NCBI GenBank assembly: GCA_033439255.1
Contig: CM065878.1
Coordinates: 2,108,001-2,172,000 of the forward strand
DNA from: Hericium rajendrae
Taxonomy: Eukaryota > Basidiomycota > Agaricomycetes > Russulales > Hericiaceae
DNA length: 64,000 bases
Direction of reading: 5' to 3'
Below, piece after piece: positions 1-12,052 of this stretch. Under the pieces are notes generated by a model. It saw only the letters and a program-made list of their open reading frames with translations, was not told the DNA's origin and did no database searches. A program made the translations under genes and the position numbers. Position 1 is the stretch's first letter. Every line of letters starts with the position of its first letter.

Positions 1-1722
1 GAATACTGGATGGGTCAGGAACTCCGACGTGCGCGTAAGGTGCTCCGGGATAGCGGCGGGATACGGGCCAGGGAGATTATCCAAACCGAGAGACGAGGAC
101 CCGACAGCCGAGGTGAAGACGTTCGCAATCCGCAAGAAGTCGATGGGGCCGACACTCTCATCCAATGTGACACCGACATGGCGATCATCTATCCACCGGA
201 GGTTGACGCCCACTGCTGCCGCTGCCGCATGAACGCGGCTGGCATCCAGGGATGCACCAGTGACATCGAGGGTCAAAGTATCGAAGAATGTATCACTTGT
301 AGCGACGAATCCGAGTTTTTCGACGGTCGACTTCAGTAGCTGCGTGAGACCATGCACCTTGTTCGCAATGCGCTTGATACCATTGGGACCATGGTAAACC
401 GCGTACATGGCAGCCATGTTAGCGAGGAGGGCCTGACTTGTGCAGATGTTGCTGGTCGCCTTCTCGCGCCGAATGTGCTGCTCACGAGCTATGCAAATGC
501 AATTAGGACAGATTGATGAGAGCGCGTATAGCCTACTTTGCAAAGCAAGTCGGTATGCCATTTGTCCGGTGGTGTCCCGACTGCGACCGACGAGACGTCC
601 AGGCATCTTCCGCTTGAGCTTCTCAGTGCAAGCGAAGAACGCAGCATGAGGGCCGCCATAACCAGCAGGAACACCGAAGCGTGCAGAGTTACCCAAAACG
701 ATGTCCGCGCCCCATTCGCCAGGTGGTTTGAGCATTGTCAATGCCAGGAGATCCGTGGCAACTACGACCAGAGCACCAGCTTCATGAGCTGATTCTGCAA
801 GCTTTACAAAGTCCCGAATGCTGCCGTTCACGTCCGGATACTGGACCAAAACACCACACAGATGGGCTCGCAAGGCTTCGTCAGTCAAGATGACGCTAGC
901 ATCGCCGACGGCCACTTTGATCCCGAAACCTTTTGCGCGAGTTCTCAACACGGAGAGCGTCTGTGGTGAAACACCATTGTCTACGAAGAATACCTTCTTC
1001 TTGTGGCCTGCAGATACGTAGGCCATGACCATGCCCTCAGCAGCTGCCGTAGCCTCATCCAGAAGAGATGCATTTGCGATATGCATAGACGTCAAAGACA
1101 TGACCATGGTCTGGAAGTTTATCAACGACTCAAGGCGACCTGGGACAAATTTAGCGCAGACCTTTCCTGAAAATGACGTCGTGTCTTACCCTGGGCAATT
1201 TCAGGCTGGTATGGGGTGTACTGCGTATACCAAGCAGGGTTCTCCATGACCTGCCGAAGGAACGATCAGCAACTTCCACAGGGATCGCACGACTTTACTC
1301 ACGTTGCGCAGGATCACAGGCGGGACGACCGCGTTATGGTAGCCCATGCCGATATAGCTCTTGAAGGGCTTGTTCTCGGTGCCTAGGTGCTTCGCCCTCC
1401 TGTTAAGCTCAAGCTCGCTCAAGGGGCCGATAACCTCATTGGTCAACTCCGTGGGAGCGACCCGGACTGTGGGGGGCACGACCTCGTTTACGAACGCGTC
1501 CATGGATTCGTATCCCAGGTGGGAGAGCATGAACGCGGTCTCAGCGTCATCGGGACCGATGTGCCGGTTCGGGAAGGTGTCGAGGGGCGCGAAGAGCAAT
1601 GGCGGCGGCTTAGCGGTCGCGAGCGATCGACGCGCTGCGGGACGGAGAGAATAGAGGTGGGCATGGGCGTAGAGGAAACGATACCTGCATATCGCGCCCG
1701 AGGTGAAGCGAAGTGCCGCCAT
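1..1722 (-). CDS. GCV2: Glycine dehydrogenase (decarboxylating), P-protein; 3' part outside window
   Basis: This is the PLP-dependent P-protein of the mitochondrial glycine cleavage system. It decarboxylates glycine and passes the aminomethyl group to the H-protein lipoyl arm. The ATG at 1722 opens a basic, Arg/Ala-rich N-terminus that fits a mitochondrial presequence. After it come [28 protein letters not shown] and [19 protein letters not shown], hallmarks of the P-protein N-terminal domain. Three introns fit: a GTGAGT donor at 1302, a GTAAGA donor just after EIAQG near 1190, and a 48-nt intron near 490-540 that has no in-frame stop. The frame then runs cleanly through [20 protein letters not shown] and [20 protein letters not shown] to base 1. 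About the first 520 of roughly 1000 residues are present, so the PLP-binding lysine half lies left of the window. No frame break was found. Confidence 0.95.
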
Positions 1723-2153
1723 GGGTCAGCGGGGAGGAGCGGGGCACTATGAAAAACGTCAAGAGAGACAGGGGGATTTTGAGTGGCGGCGGGGCGGCCA
1801 TTGTACGTAGAGCGCATTCACCGAGCCATTCACCGAGTAGTTATCCGCCAGTGAGCTCGCACCCCGCCTCATCCCCCCGCCTATTCCCGAGTCACCGAAA
1901 AATAACTTTTTTCACTTTCCTCTTTTGGTGGCTCGGAGCACCGTCGGTCCTCGGCGACGCTGCACTTCGACAGCTCATCCAGATGTTGCACAGGACCATT
2001 CGCCCAATTTCTATATCACTACCCAGGATAATTCCATAAGCCTTCGGACAACATTCAAGCCGTTTCTGTGTTATCAGCGAGGTGACAGCCGGAGCGCTCA
2101 CTGCCCAGAGTACACAAGAATACACAAGCTCGCTAGTGGCACGATAGTACGTA
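1723..2153. other. Intergenic region between GCV2 start and ARMH3 stop
   Basis: This holds the GCV2 promoter and 5' leader, with T-rich and C-rich stretches around 1850-1930, and the 3' flank of the ARMH3-like gene. No coding region is supported here. Confidence 0.6.
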
Positions 2154-4706
2154 TCAAGGCATCAATGACATCCCATCACCGTATGCATACCGAAGGAAAA
2201 TCACCGCATCTCCTGAACCAGGCCTGCGCTTGCCGTATCAGCTTCCAGCGTGATCGGTTCCGTGGTGAGTACTCACGGTGGCTCGTCCGCCTGCAGGTCG
2301 CGAACGCCATGGATGCCGTCTTGGTCGACCTCCTTGGCAACGGCGCGGATGGCGCCGTTTGCACTGCGGATATGTGCGTCGCCGATTTTGGCCTGGTAAA
2401 AGTCCACTTTTCGAGCAGTCTCGCTAGGCTTTCGGCTGGACTCCCTTCGTGTACTGTTCCATTGGAGGTAGGCGGCATCGCCAACGACTGCAGGAGAACC
2501 CGTTGCTTGTGTAGTATTTGTGCAGACCTCACAAGTTCGTACTAACCAAATACTTGTCAGTCCCGATCTGCGAACGCGCTTGGGTACATACAATGAACTG
2601 ATGAACGGCTTGAGGCGTTGGTAGGAATACGTCTGCCTTACAGATTGCAAAATCCAACAATTGGATGGTCTTGGAGCACAGTAAACCTCCAGGACTGCTT
2701 TAAAACAAGTGGACACACGCACCTGCTGTACTAGTCCTTCCAGTCCTCCTGTAGTAGTTAGGCTATCCACTTTATTTGCCAGAAAATCTAGCACCCCAAG
2801 AAGGGCACCCCAGAGCTCCTGCCATTGATATTCTACTAGACCTGAGTTCTCGTAGAAAGATGTTAATGAATAAAAGCTCACCAAGACGGATGTGCTCCTT
2901 TTGTAGATACCACAGCACATGGCGACAAGTTTGAATACACGTTCTTGTTCATGAAAATCAGCTCCAGACAAGTCGACGAGATGAACGCACACTCACAGAT
3001 ATAGCGATACTTCCAAGCGTCTATGCAGATTATGCCGGAGCCACAACACACAACAATCCAATAAAGCACAAACAGGCGGGCGGGCCACCGAAGACATAGG
3101 TAAATTCGGCAGCCTCTGCAATCCACCGTCAACAAACCTGACCATTATCAAAGAATTTAGAACGCACCTGTCGACAAAGTCTAATAGGAATATGACTAGG
3201 CTGGCACAGAACACGCATAAGCGCGTCACGCTCCACAAACACAAGCAATATATGCAGGGACAAATTCGCATAGGCGATCGCGCGCGGCGAGGACGACGAC
3301 GTCGCGTGCGTCAATAGATAAGAAGATAATGATATCAGGGTGTGCGGGAGAGATGGGGCGGGCGGGACGGGTTGCTCATCGGATGTGGATGATAGAGGTT
3401 CCGCGAGGACGGAGGCGAAGGTCGGGCATCTGTGGAGGAATTCGAAAATGGGAAGGAGGACGAGACAGGCTCTATTGGCCTGCGATGCCCGTGTCAACGC
3501 CATACCTCCGGTGTCAGTCAGAAAGGCCGCCTACTGATTTTTGAACAGCTCTCTCGGGGGATCAACGGGCGTTGATGCAAGCGCCCGGTCTGGTCTCAGC
3601 GATGCCATGAAGGATCCCAACGTTGAAACCATGGTTGGTGGCGAATCATCCGAGACGGCCTGATACGCTTTGACCGTAGCGGCGGCGGCATAATTGCCCG
3701 CCCAAGCTATCTTGCGCAACAGGTTTTTGTCAGTCGTCTCGGCAATGCGCTGTAGATACGGGTTCAGCTTCGCGGCGTCGGATTTGTGGAAATTGGCTAG
3801 TAACGCGAGAAGAAGGAGCGCCTCGAATGTGAATCTTTCGGTGTCGGGGGATTTGATTATCTACTTTTCCTGGTCAGAAGGCAGAATGGAGTGTAATGAG
3901 ATGCACAAACCGAAATGACGGCGGGGAAAAGGTCCTGTCGGAGGAAGTACGCTCCCGGACTCAGCTGGTTGATCCCGCACATGAAGATGATGGCCAGTTG
4001 GAGCACTTCATGCCTTAGACTGGCTTCATTTGAACTCATCAGTTATGACAGCGTTTGTTTGGAAAGGACAACGAACTTACCTGGCGCGCCTTCGTCGCAC
4101 AGTATGTCGTGAACCATACCTGCAAATTCCTGGACACGGGTTAATTCAATGTGCTCATCCTCGGTCTGGGAGATGAACCCACCATGAAATACTTATCACT
4201 ATCATTGACCCCTCCCGCAAACAGCTCCATAACCTCCCACCCTGCCAAGTCGTTCTTGGTCAAGAGACACCGCGCCAACACGGACAATATCTCCACCGCA
4301 TGTACGTCTTTGCAGCATCATTGTACGGCGCCTCCCGCGCGCATTGCAGACATGCCGCAAATATTCCGTTGATACCGGGCTACTGAAGACAGCTGGACGA
4401 TCAGTCATCATGCACAGGCGCAGAGGCGGGGAACGGACCTTCTGCTGCGCGAGACAGTCCTCCTTCGGCAGAGCCGCGAACCGCTCTGTGAGATACGCGC
4501 GGTCCACGTCGAGCGACAGCCAGCTCTTCCAAAATGCCTCTCTGCTTTCTTTGGGGCTGATTTGCGCCGGAGTCATGCCCTGATTGTACTCAAGTCAATC
4601 GAGGATTTAGAGATCTCATGGAATAAGGGGGACTTGCCTGCAGCAGCCGTTCGCATACGGAAACAAACCTCGAGACATGTTGGACTGATCCCCGGCGGGC
4701 ATACAT
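2154..4706 (-). CDS. ARMH3: ARMH3-like protein (DUF1741, armadillo-like helical; C10orf76 family)
   Basis: The order of conserved blocks identifies the family: RFVSVCERLLQ then FWKSWLSLDVDRAYL at the N-terminus; GMVHDILCDEGAPG; LRHEVLQLAIIFMCGINQLS with GAYFLRQDLFP; LNPYLQRIAETTDKNLLRKI; the ALLDCCVLWLRHNLHKRLEV-type block (here ALLDCCVLWLRHNLHRRLEV); ELWGALLGVLDFLANK; and VDFYQAKIGDAHIRSANGAI near the C-terminus, ending FLRYAYGDGMSLMP. Human ARMH3 acts at the Golgi with PI4KB and GBF1; a similar membrane-traffic role here is inference. The chosen start gives a 23-codon first exon that joins across an unusual GC-AG intron (4580-4637). Two one-base breaks interrupt the reading: in the T run at 2408-2411 and near 4297-4300. 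The sequence resumes with conserved residues in the next frame each time. At least seven introns are needed. Confidence 0.85.
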
Positions 4707-4817
4707 GGCTATGGCGGTTGGTTCATAGACGAGAGTGTGGGAGAGACACGATAGCTATGAGTATAGTGTTGAGGTCGGGACGCACCGCCCTAGCTGAAAC
4801 TCGGAACGGATTCTGAA

Positions 4818-4836
4818 TTGACGCGCGACGCGTCAA
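4818..4836. promoter_or_regulatory. Inverted repeat with GACGCGTC core upstream of ARMH3
   Basis: Two 8-nt arms (TTGACGCG and CGCGTCAA) are exact reverse complements around a 3-nt spacer. The palindrome GACGCGTC (4827-4834) sits 121 bp upstream of the ARMH3-like ATG. ACGCGT is the core of the fungal MCB element bound by MBF-type factors; its use here is inferred. The gap to RSC9 (4707-4996) holds no gene. Confidence 0.5.
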
Positions 4837-4996
4837 GCGCCCATCCGACGGAAGATGGCGGCACTGGTCCTTCGTCGCTCGAGGAAAAAAGCATCGTAAA
4901 AGTACGTTTCTGATACTCTTTCAAGTTCAAAAACATAAAAATAAGTTATGTTAATTACTACCAAGAAATGCAACGATAACGGGAATCCGGCGACAA

Positions 4997-7075
4997 TTAC
5001 AGCGTCGCCTGCACCATCTCATCCACCCAGCCCTGCAGCGTCTCCTGCCGAATGTGCACCATTTCCAACAGCCGCCGCACGCCCACGAATGCTCTCCTCC
5101 CCCTGCGCTCGGCCTCCTGCTCCGCCGCGATGGCCTTGCTCTCCGCCTCGAGGGTCTCTGCATCCGCCTCATCCTCCACGATGCCCGGGAAGCCGAAATG
5201 ATCCGCGTCGATGCGCGGCGCAACCTCGGTCGCAGCGAATGCGGTGCGGAAGAGCACGCGGATGGAGAGGAGGGCCGTGAGCGAGCTCGAAGGGGGATCG
5301 ACGACCGGTTTGCGGTAAGTGAGCATCGTTTTGGGCGGTGGAGGCGGCGGGCGCGTCGTCGGGTCCGGATTCGGGTAGGGGTATGCTTCCGAGGGGAGCG
5401 TGATGGTATCACTCTGCGACGGGTGCTTCGCGGACGTCTGCGCGCTCGGCAGGTGCGTCAGGGCGTGTGCGCGCAAGTTGGCCTTCGGCAGCGGCCCGCG
5501 CGAACAGGTTGCCCACAGACACTCCTTTTCCGCATCTTCAATAGAGTTGATGTGCTCCAGAACATGATCGTACAGCTCGCCGGCGGAGGAGAACGGCGGA
5601 ACACTGCACTGTGATCGATCCCAGTGACACTTGAAGCGCTCCTTCGCCGTGTCCTCCTTCCGCCGATTGACACCGCGCACGACGAACCGCTGGGGCGGGC
5701 CAGGCAGCACCATCGCCTGCGCTTGCGGGAAGACCACCGTCACGTTCTTAATCACGTCAGACGCGACGAGAAGGTGGTACCGATCCTGGAACGGGACGAA
5801 CACGTCCTTGTACAGATTCCAAAATCGACCTGCGTTAGCTCGCCTTCCGGATCCGCGACGAACATCGTCTTCATCCTGCAGGTCGAATCAGCACCCTGTT
5901 TTCGCTCGGACGTCAAAAGGACGCACCATTCGTAGCAGCGCTCGGGCTCCGGCATCCCCACGAGCTTCGACAGTTCCTCTTCCGTCAGCTCGTGGTTCCG
6001 AATCGTAACCGTGACGGCCGGCGCGGTATAGACTGGACCCCCAATCTCGACGCTGACGGTGTCCTCGATCTGCTCGGAGATAATTGCGTCGCGAGCAGCT
6101 TCAACGTGCTTGCCATGTCGGGGTGCCGCAGGAAGGCCTTCGCCATCGGCGGATGCGACAGATGGGTATACAGGTAGCTGAGGCTCGCATCGACGAGCTG
6201 GCGGTCCGCGAGAAGGGGAAGATATCGTATTGAGGCCGCGAGGGCCGGCGAGTCCGCTGTCAGGATGCGCAGAGTTGGCGGGGTTCGAGAGCAGAAGATG
6301 GACAGTCGTCAGCGCCGCGATGATGAGCGAGCGGTTTTGTGAGTGGCCGACGATGTGAGCAATGGCGGAAGGGGGTTCATTTCAGGCGGCGCAGAGGGCG
6401 CAGGCAGCACAAAATCCGGCGCGATGTACTGCAGAATCTCAATAATGTTCAGAAGATATTCGCTGTTCGCATCCGAGTCGGGCTTGACATTGTGCAGTGC
6501 AGACAAAATAAGCGGCCGCGTCCGCTTGTGCTCCGCCAGATCCTGCGCGTTGATCTCGTTCACCGCCCCGTTCCGCATCACGAATAGCGACTCCAGCGCG
6601 TGCCGCCGCTTCCTGACCTCCACGGGCGACATCGAAAACAGCGCGGAAAACTGGTCTGTTTTGTTTTTCGGCCTGTTGGGCGTACCATTCCGGCCAGTCG
6701 TACAGCACGTCGATGACCCCCGGGATGGCGCGGAAGGTGAATTGCTCGTTGTGACAGAGCCGGCAGAGGCGATCGAGGGCCCATGCAATCTCGGAATGGA
6801 TCCCTGACTTCATGGAAAGCAGCATGCGGTTGCTGGGCGTCGGTTCCGTGTACCAGCCTAAAACGCGTCAGGAATCTGCAGTACACGGAAATAGAACACA
6901 TACGTTCATAATCATCGGTGACATTAGGCGCAGGACGATGCACAGGGACCTGCGCGGCCTGGTGCACGGGAGGCAGCGCGTAGGCGGGGGCGCCAGGAGT
7001 GGGCTGGGGTGGGCGGTAGAGCATGGATTTGGAGGGGCCCGCTTTGGGAGTCGCGACGGAGAAGGTTGTCATCAT
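4997..7075 (-). CDS. RSC9: RSC9/ARID2-type subunit of a SWI/SNF-class chromatin remodelling complex
   Basis: The ATG ATG at 7075-7070 opens a Pro/Ala-rich start. The family block NRMLLSMKSGIHSEIAWALD with LCHNEQFTFRAIPGVIDVLY follows, then SALFSMSPVEVRKRRHALES, RYLPLLADRQLVDASLSYLY, and THLSHPPMAKAFLRHPDM. Toward the C-terminus are two C2H2-like zinc fingers (C-x6-C with H-x3-H in CHWDRSQC...DHVLEH, and CLWATC...HALTH), as in RSC9/ARID2 proteins, followed by an acidic/basic helical tail. Its role is a structural and DNA- or nucleosome-contacting subunit of a nuclear remodeler. Five frame breaks are seen: A run 5821-5824, 6084-6085, about 6271-6274 (this one looks like an extra base), about 6358-6361, and T run 6664-6668. 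The protein continues across each in a shifted frame, so fragmentary calls are expected. Confidence 0.85.
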
Positions 7076-7514
7076 CTTGCCAGAACGAGGACGAGCGAAT
7101 GCAGCAACAAGTTCTCAGCGCTCGGCGGGCAATTCCTGCTTTCAGCCTGCGATTGCCTGAAAGAAGTTGAGGTCGGTCCAAACTGCCAAAAGCGCTCACA
7201 GACGCGTCGACGCGTCGCCATCAGAGTGGCTGAGCAATTTGATGGCTGTACTTGCTCTGCTTTACGCTCATGCGGACATCGACTCCAAGCAACGATTTCG
7301 TATACAGTAGAACGGGCGGCAGGGTACAGCAGTCAAAAGCAGTTGAATTCGGAGATACAGGTATAATGAAAGAGTCCAAAGATAGCTGTTCAACGACAGT
7401 AGGTACAGTGTTTACACGAGAGAGTCGATCCAAAACGCTAGCTATAGTCCACAATCTAGAAGATAGAACAAGTCCAAGCCAGCCGTACGTATAGTGTCTC
7501 ATAGTCCGTAAAAT
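7076..7514. other. RSC9 promoter region and 3' flank of the acyltransferase gene
   Basis: No gene is supported. The only clear element is the tandem GACGCGTC repeat listed separately; the remainder is AT-richer unique sequence. Confidence 0.5.
7201..7216. promoter_or_regulatory. Two abutting GACGCGTC palindromes upstream of RSC9
   Basis: Two perfect 8-bp palindromes lie head to tail, 126 bp upstream of the RSC9 start codon. Each contains ACGCGT. The spacing matches the similar elements at 4827 and 41795. Confidence 0.55.
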
Positions 7515-9522
7515 TCATACCAGGAGTTCATTGATAGCTCCTAGAACATAGTCCCAAAACATGGTAACAGTCTTGCGATCGAACCCAGTCTCATCGTATC
7601 CAAGACTCACCCACAACTTACCCGCGAACGTATAGCCAAAGAACAGCATTCCCCCATGCCGCTGGCGGGAGCCAGTAGTGAGCGTATGCAACTTGATGTC
7701 GGGGAAGCTCGCATGCTTGTAGATGCCGTCCAGGTTCCCGAGCAGCGACAGCCCGATGAGGGCCGTGGACGGCAGCTTCGGCGCTGCCGATGGCTCCTGG
7801 GCAGGCGGCGGCGGGGCTGGGACCCACGTCCCACGCGCCTTCTCGTCGTCCTCGCGCGCCCATCCACGCGCTTGTCGCCCGCGCTTCACCGTCATCTCGC
7901 GGATCCGCGACACGACCATCCGGTTCTTCGCCGCCCGCGCGCTCTGCTCCTTGGCTGCCCGCGCGCGCAGCCAGAACGTCTTCTCCGCATCGCACGAGCC
8001 AGGGATAAAGTTCGGCAGCACGATATTGAAGTATCCGACAGCGAGGAACCAGTACGAGTCGTGCAGCGGTCGCGGGACAAAATATGGCCGGACGTTGAGC
8101 GCTGCGTACATCATCCTGAAACGCATGGAGCATCAGGCCGCGTCGAAATGCTCCACAAACACAGCACGTACATGGGCAGCTTCTGCTGCTCCCTGGAGCT
8201 CATGCGCGCCCAGGCGAAGTTGCAGATGGCAAACAGCGCGCTCGCGATGACACGCCGTGCGCCTTGCATTTCTTGAGGATCGCCTTCGTCGTGGCCTCGT
8301 CGAAGGGCACGGTGGGCACGACGGTGTGGCGCACCGGGTCCGCACGGCGAGGGAAACTGTGCCCGCCCTGCGAACCTGACGTCAGAGGCATGGAGCGTTA
8401 AACTTAAGGGGACGTACGATCTGAGCCGCCTGGTTATTCTGGAAGTCGATCTTGCCCGCGATCCGACGGAAGTTGCTCATCTCCTTGGGAAGACTGTCTT
8501 CAAGGTTTGCCGGAAGTGGGGGAGTCTGGATGGAGAGCGCTATGAATAGAGCAGTCATTTAGAGTGCAGGGGCATTCACTGACCGTGTCAGTGCCGTTGC
8601 GCCGGCGATCTCCCCAGCGCTGTTGCCATTCCTCCCGCACGAGCTGTTCGAGTTCCTCCTGCGTCCGTTCACATGCGAGCAGACCGAAAAAATCGTTCGC
8701 GAACTGGTGCAGCGCCATGCCATCGCCGATGAAGTGCGCAGCACAGATCAGCAGCTCGTACTGCACCGCGCGCTCCTTCCGCATGCCAGTCGGTGTCGGC
8801 GAAGGCGGCGGCGTCGGGAGCAGCGTGTCTTCTGCCGTCGGCGGTCTCGACACCACCAGGTACGACAGACGCTCGCCCGACAGGGTGCGGGGCCCATTTA
8901 GATACCCGTCGATGAGATCTGGGCAGATTGCGATCAGCTGTGCGCGGACCCGCGCCGAATTGCCGGACGCGTGCGCACCTTCTTTAGACTGCGCCCTGTA
9001 CTCGAGCTCGCGATCGGCGAGCAGCAGCGCGTCCTCGGGGGTCTTCGGAGGCGTAAAGCTGGATCGCTCTGTGAGCAAAGGAATATGCGAGAAAAACCGC
9101 GCGTACACGAAGCGGACGTCGTCATAGTCGTGCATGGCCACCTGCGCCGCCAGAAGTGGATGTCGAAGCCGCAGGAGGGCCCAGACGGCCCGCACACGCG
9201 CCCTGCGGAGGAGGCGTTCCGGGGCGCGAAATCCGAGGTGCAGGTACCTGTGTTGAAACACGTTGTCAGTACTTCAGCGTTCGGGGTGAATAAACCGTGC
9301 TGACATGTCGTTGACACCCGTCGCGCGCGATGGGAGGTAGTATGAGAGCTCGCTGTCCCCCAGCTTCCGTTCGTAGTGCACGGCATCGTCGGGGATAGCC
9401 TCGGGAGCATGGATCGTGGCGGGAAGTTTGTCTGCTGCGAGAACACGTGCAGATATCGATCCCATGTCTTCACCATCGGACATCTCGGGTGTCGGTGGCA
9501 GGGTAAAAGACGAAGACGCCAT
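7515..9522 (-). CDS. HxxxD-motif CoA-dependent acyltransferase-like protein (condensation/alcohol acetyltransferase fold)
   Basis: The ATG at 9522 gives a clean N-terminus ending SELSYYLPSRATGVNDM before a GTCAGC intron. The central region carries YELLICAAHFIGDGMALHQF, where H-F-I-G-D-G is the HxxxDG catalytic motif of BAHD, alcohol O-acetyltransferase and condensation-type enzymes. The C-terminal exon holds SLGNLDG-like and FAGKLWVSLGYDETGFDRKT segments, the usual second half of this fold. Substrate cannot be told from sequence. Several introns are needed, for example one ending just before MMYAALNVRPYFVPRP. A one-base break near 8249 interrupts KAHGVS..IASALFAICNFAWARM. This could be an orphan acyltransferase of secondary metabolism or lipid modification; no biosynthetic cluster genes flank it. 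Confidence 0.75.
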
Positions 9523-10650
9523 GCTCGAGGGCAGGAGCGGGGGAGGAAGAGGTGGGCGACGGCGGAGGAGGCCTGCGACAGGTTGCTATAGCGGACGCGA
9601 CAGAGCTATAAGGAAGATCAGAGACCGGAAAGAACGAGTGGACAAACGAAACTGAGACAAATTGCATACTTTGTAGGGTTCGGCCAGCGATGCCGCGCAG
9701 TGCTCCCGATGAAATTCTAAAATTATTCACGAGTGGACAGGAGCTCTCAATCTCCACCAGCCCATGAACCGATCAGCGCGCACGAACCCCAGCGCCTCCC
9801 TCTCCATGTCCCCGCGCAACTGCCGAACCAGACTTGATTCATGATGATGATGGCAACAAGAAGAATGCGTGAATGGCCACGCGGCTCCAGCTCCAAATTG
9901 ACATAACGGCGCGCACCCACTTGAACCGCGAGCATTCCTGTTGAATGAAATCAACGTCTAAACAGAACAGTCTGTATTTCTCCGAGATCGAGGTCTTACA
10001 TCAGGGGCTGGTCAATTGACAATTTGCTGCAAAGCGCGGCCGCCTCCCCCATGGGGCCTGTGAAGTTCCTTCGAATCTCAAACAGATCGGACGTTCAGGG
10101 GTCTCGGTGAATCCATCATCGGCAGGTAGATGGCAGATGCGGGGAAGAAACCAGATTGCAGAATTTAGGACAACGCGTGTCGGATATCGCCTGACTGGAA
10201 TAGTCGCCCGACATCCGCGGCATGAACTACTTTTTGAACCACTAGTTGAGCCATCCCATAAGGAAAGAGCTCTGCTAAAGCGAGATTGACAGCAATCGAG
10301 GCACCGGAAGGAAAAGGCAGAAGCGCTGCAGAAAATCGGGAACACGATAATCGATCGATCTCGGAGAGCCGTTCCACGATCGATTCAGTTCTGGCAATTC
10401 GTCCGGGCGAGTCTATTTTCGCACACCGCTGCGGCATCCCAGTTCTCTATTCTCCCCATGCCGCACGCCGATCTGATAGGTATAGGCTGTTCGGTCGGTA
10501 AACATCGTACATACAACGTCAGGATATAGCAAACAATAACAGCGTCAGATATAGTGCTTTGAGCGTCCACGGCAAAGTAGCCCGCAATAAATCCGTAGGA
10601 AGCACGTCGTGCGCCAAAGTGTGCCAAAGTCATGTCAGTCGTACCGTCAT
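9523..10650. other. Gene-poor spacer
   Basis: This 1.1 kb lies between the acyltransferase start and the transporter stop. Short open frames exist on both strands, but none has a recognisable domain, splice structure or consistent codon use. A short plus-strand frame near 9690 reads faintly like an F-box start (PDEILKLF) and stops at once. Confidence 0.5.
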
Positions 10651-12052
10651 TCACTCTCTTTCTTCACCGTCGACCTTCTCTGGCACCTGCCAGATAACCT
10701 CCTGGTCTGGTTTGGTCTGCCTATCCCCATTCCCCAACGCCTCGAGGTCTACGGGCCGAGGCGGAGGAGGCGCAGTTTCCGCGGATTTGACCCATGTGTA
10801 ATACCTGCAGAGGGCCTGGTTTAGAGGAGACACTACCGCCGCAGCTGCCAAGGAAATGACGCACATTGTTCCGATAAGGATGGTCGTTATGGATGCCATA
10901 CGATTCCTAGATGACAAGACATTAGCACAGTGTGAGGAGGATCGTTGTGAGCAGCCCATACAATGTCAGGATGTCATGGAACAGCCAGACTCCGAGGAGA
11001 GTTTGGATGACGGAACGGGCGGCCTACGTAAGGATTTGACTTTCGGGACGGAAATAGAATGACAAGGAGGATATCTTACGCTCGAGAACATGTGCGTTAT
11101 CGGGCTCGTCACCTTGATGCTGAGCAAACCCGCAACGCAGAGAAGAAAACCAAAGACACCTGTTACCAGGCTTCCCCATATGAACGTGCCCATATCCCAG
11201 TTAGAGTCACGAGTCATGGCAAGAAGCTTGAAGGGTTCCGCATTTAGCAACACGAAGGGTGCTAGGAACAGCGCCGAGCCTGCGTTCGTCCAGTATGCAA
11301 GCTGGATGGTCGAATTGCCGCAATAGGGCAGGGACGACTTGATAAGGACAGAGTGCACGGCGATGAATAAGGAAGATAGAACTCCATAGAAGAGAGATAG
11401 CGTTGAGGGAATAGCAGATACCGGAAGGTTGCTTTCTGGCGCTATTCCGAGAAAGAAGCCTGCCATGACCATGACGGCGGCTGTAACCACCCGTATGGAT
11501 GGGGACGAGTGGGTGGCGGCGGATGAAACGGTTATTGTTAGTGGCAAAACGAGGCCGCGGGCAATCTAGAAAGGATGTCAACGGGCAGGAAAGGCCGGAG
11601 GGGAGGGGAGAGTTGACCTGGAAGAAAGACGCCTCGACATCTCGCAAGCAGAGGGTATTGAAGACTAGACCAATAACGTTGACGAGCACGACAGGAATGA
11701 GCTTCTTCGCTGTATGCAAGTCATACTTGGGTATTTCAATCTTGGATAAGATGAGAGCGGATGCATGCAATAGAATGACCGCGATGATGAGCTGGATAAA
11801 CAGGAAGAGAAGGGGAAGCTCCGGAGAGGAGTTGAGGACAGCCTTGTTGCTGGTTTATATAGTGCTATCATTACCGCTGCCCAGTAGACTTGGCAAATAA
11901 CTTACACGAAGACCATCTACCAAGACCAAATTATGAGCGCGTGGCGGCCAAGCAAAAGGAGTCAAAATACGCACTACAAGAGCGGCCGTCATGTAGAACG
12001 TGACGACGCCTGCAACTTGCAAGACACTGGCTTTGCGCTTGGAAGACTCCAT
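10651..12052 (-). CDS. GDP-fucose transporter-like nucleotide-sugar transporter (SLC35C1 family)
   Basis: A multi-span membrane protein of the drug/metabolite transporter fold, expected in the Golgi or ER membrane. Blocks aligning with SLC35C1 are FNTLCLRDVEASFFQIARGL (counterpart of FNNLCLKYVGVAF..GRSL), GFFLGIAPES, LFYGVLSSLFIAVHSVLIK, LLSIKVTSPITHMFSS followed by AVRSV, and YTWVKS close to the end. The ATG at 12052 (MESSKRKASVLQVAGVV) is used because the frame upstream to 12076 contains only a TTG. Four or more introns are needed. The C-terminal tail is hydrophilic and Pro-rich (TAPPPPRPVDLEALGNGD). It is divergently arranged with an O-fucosyltransferase-like gene, which supports GDP-fucose as cargo. 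Other SLC35 substrates such as GDP-mannose cannot be excluded. Confidence 0.8.

Noticed and set aside
4997-7075. Programmed ribosomal frameshifting in RSC9 and other genes
   Set aside because: Breaks occur in many unrelated genes, vary in site and lack a common slippery heptamer; missing-base consensus error explains them more simply.
9690-9768. F-box-like start (PDEILKLF) in the 9.5-10.6 kb spacer
   Set aside because: The frame stops after about 25 codons, and no F-box continuation is found in any frame.
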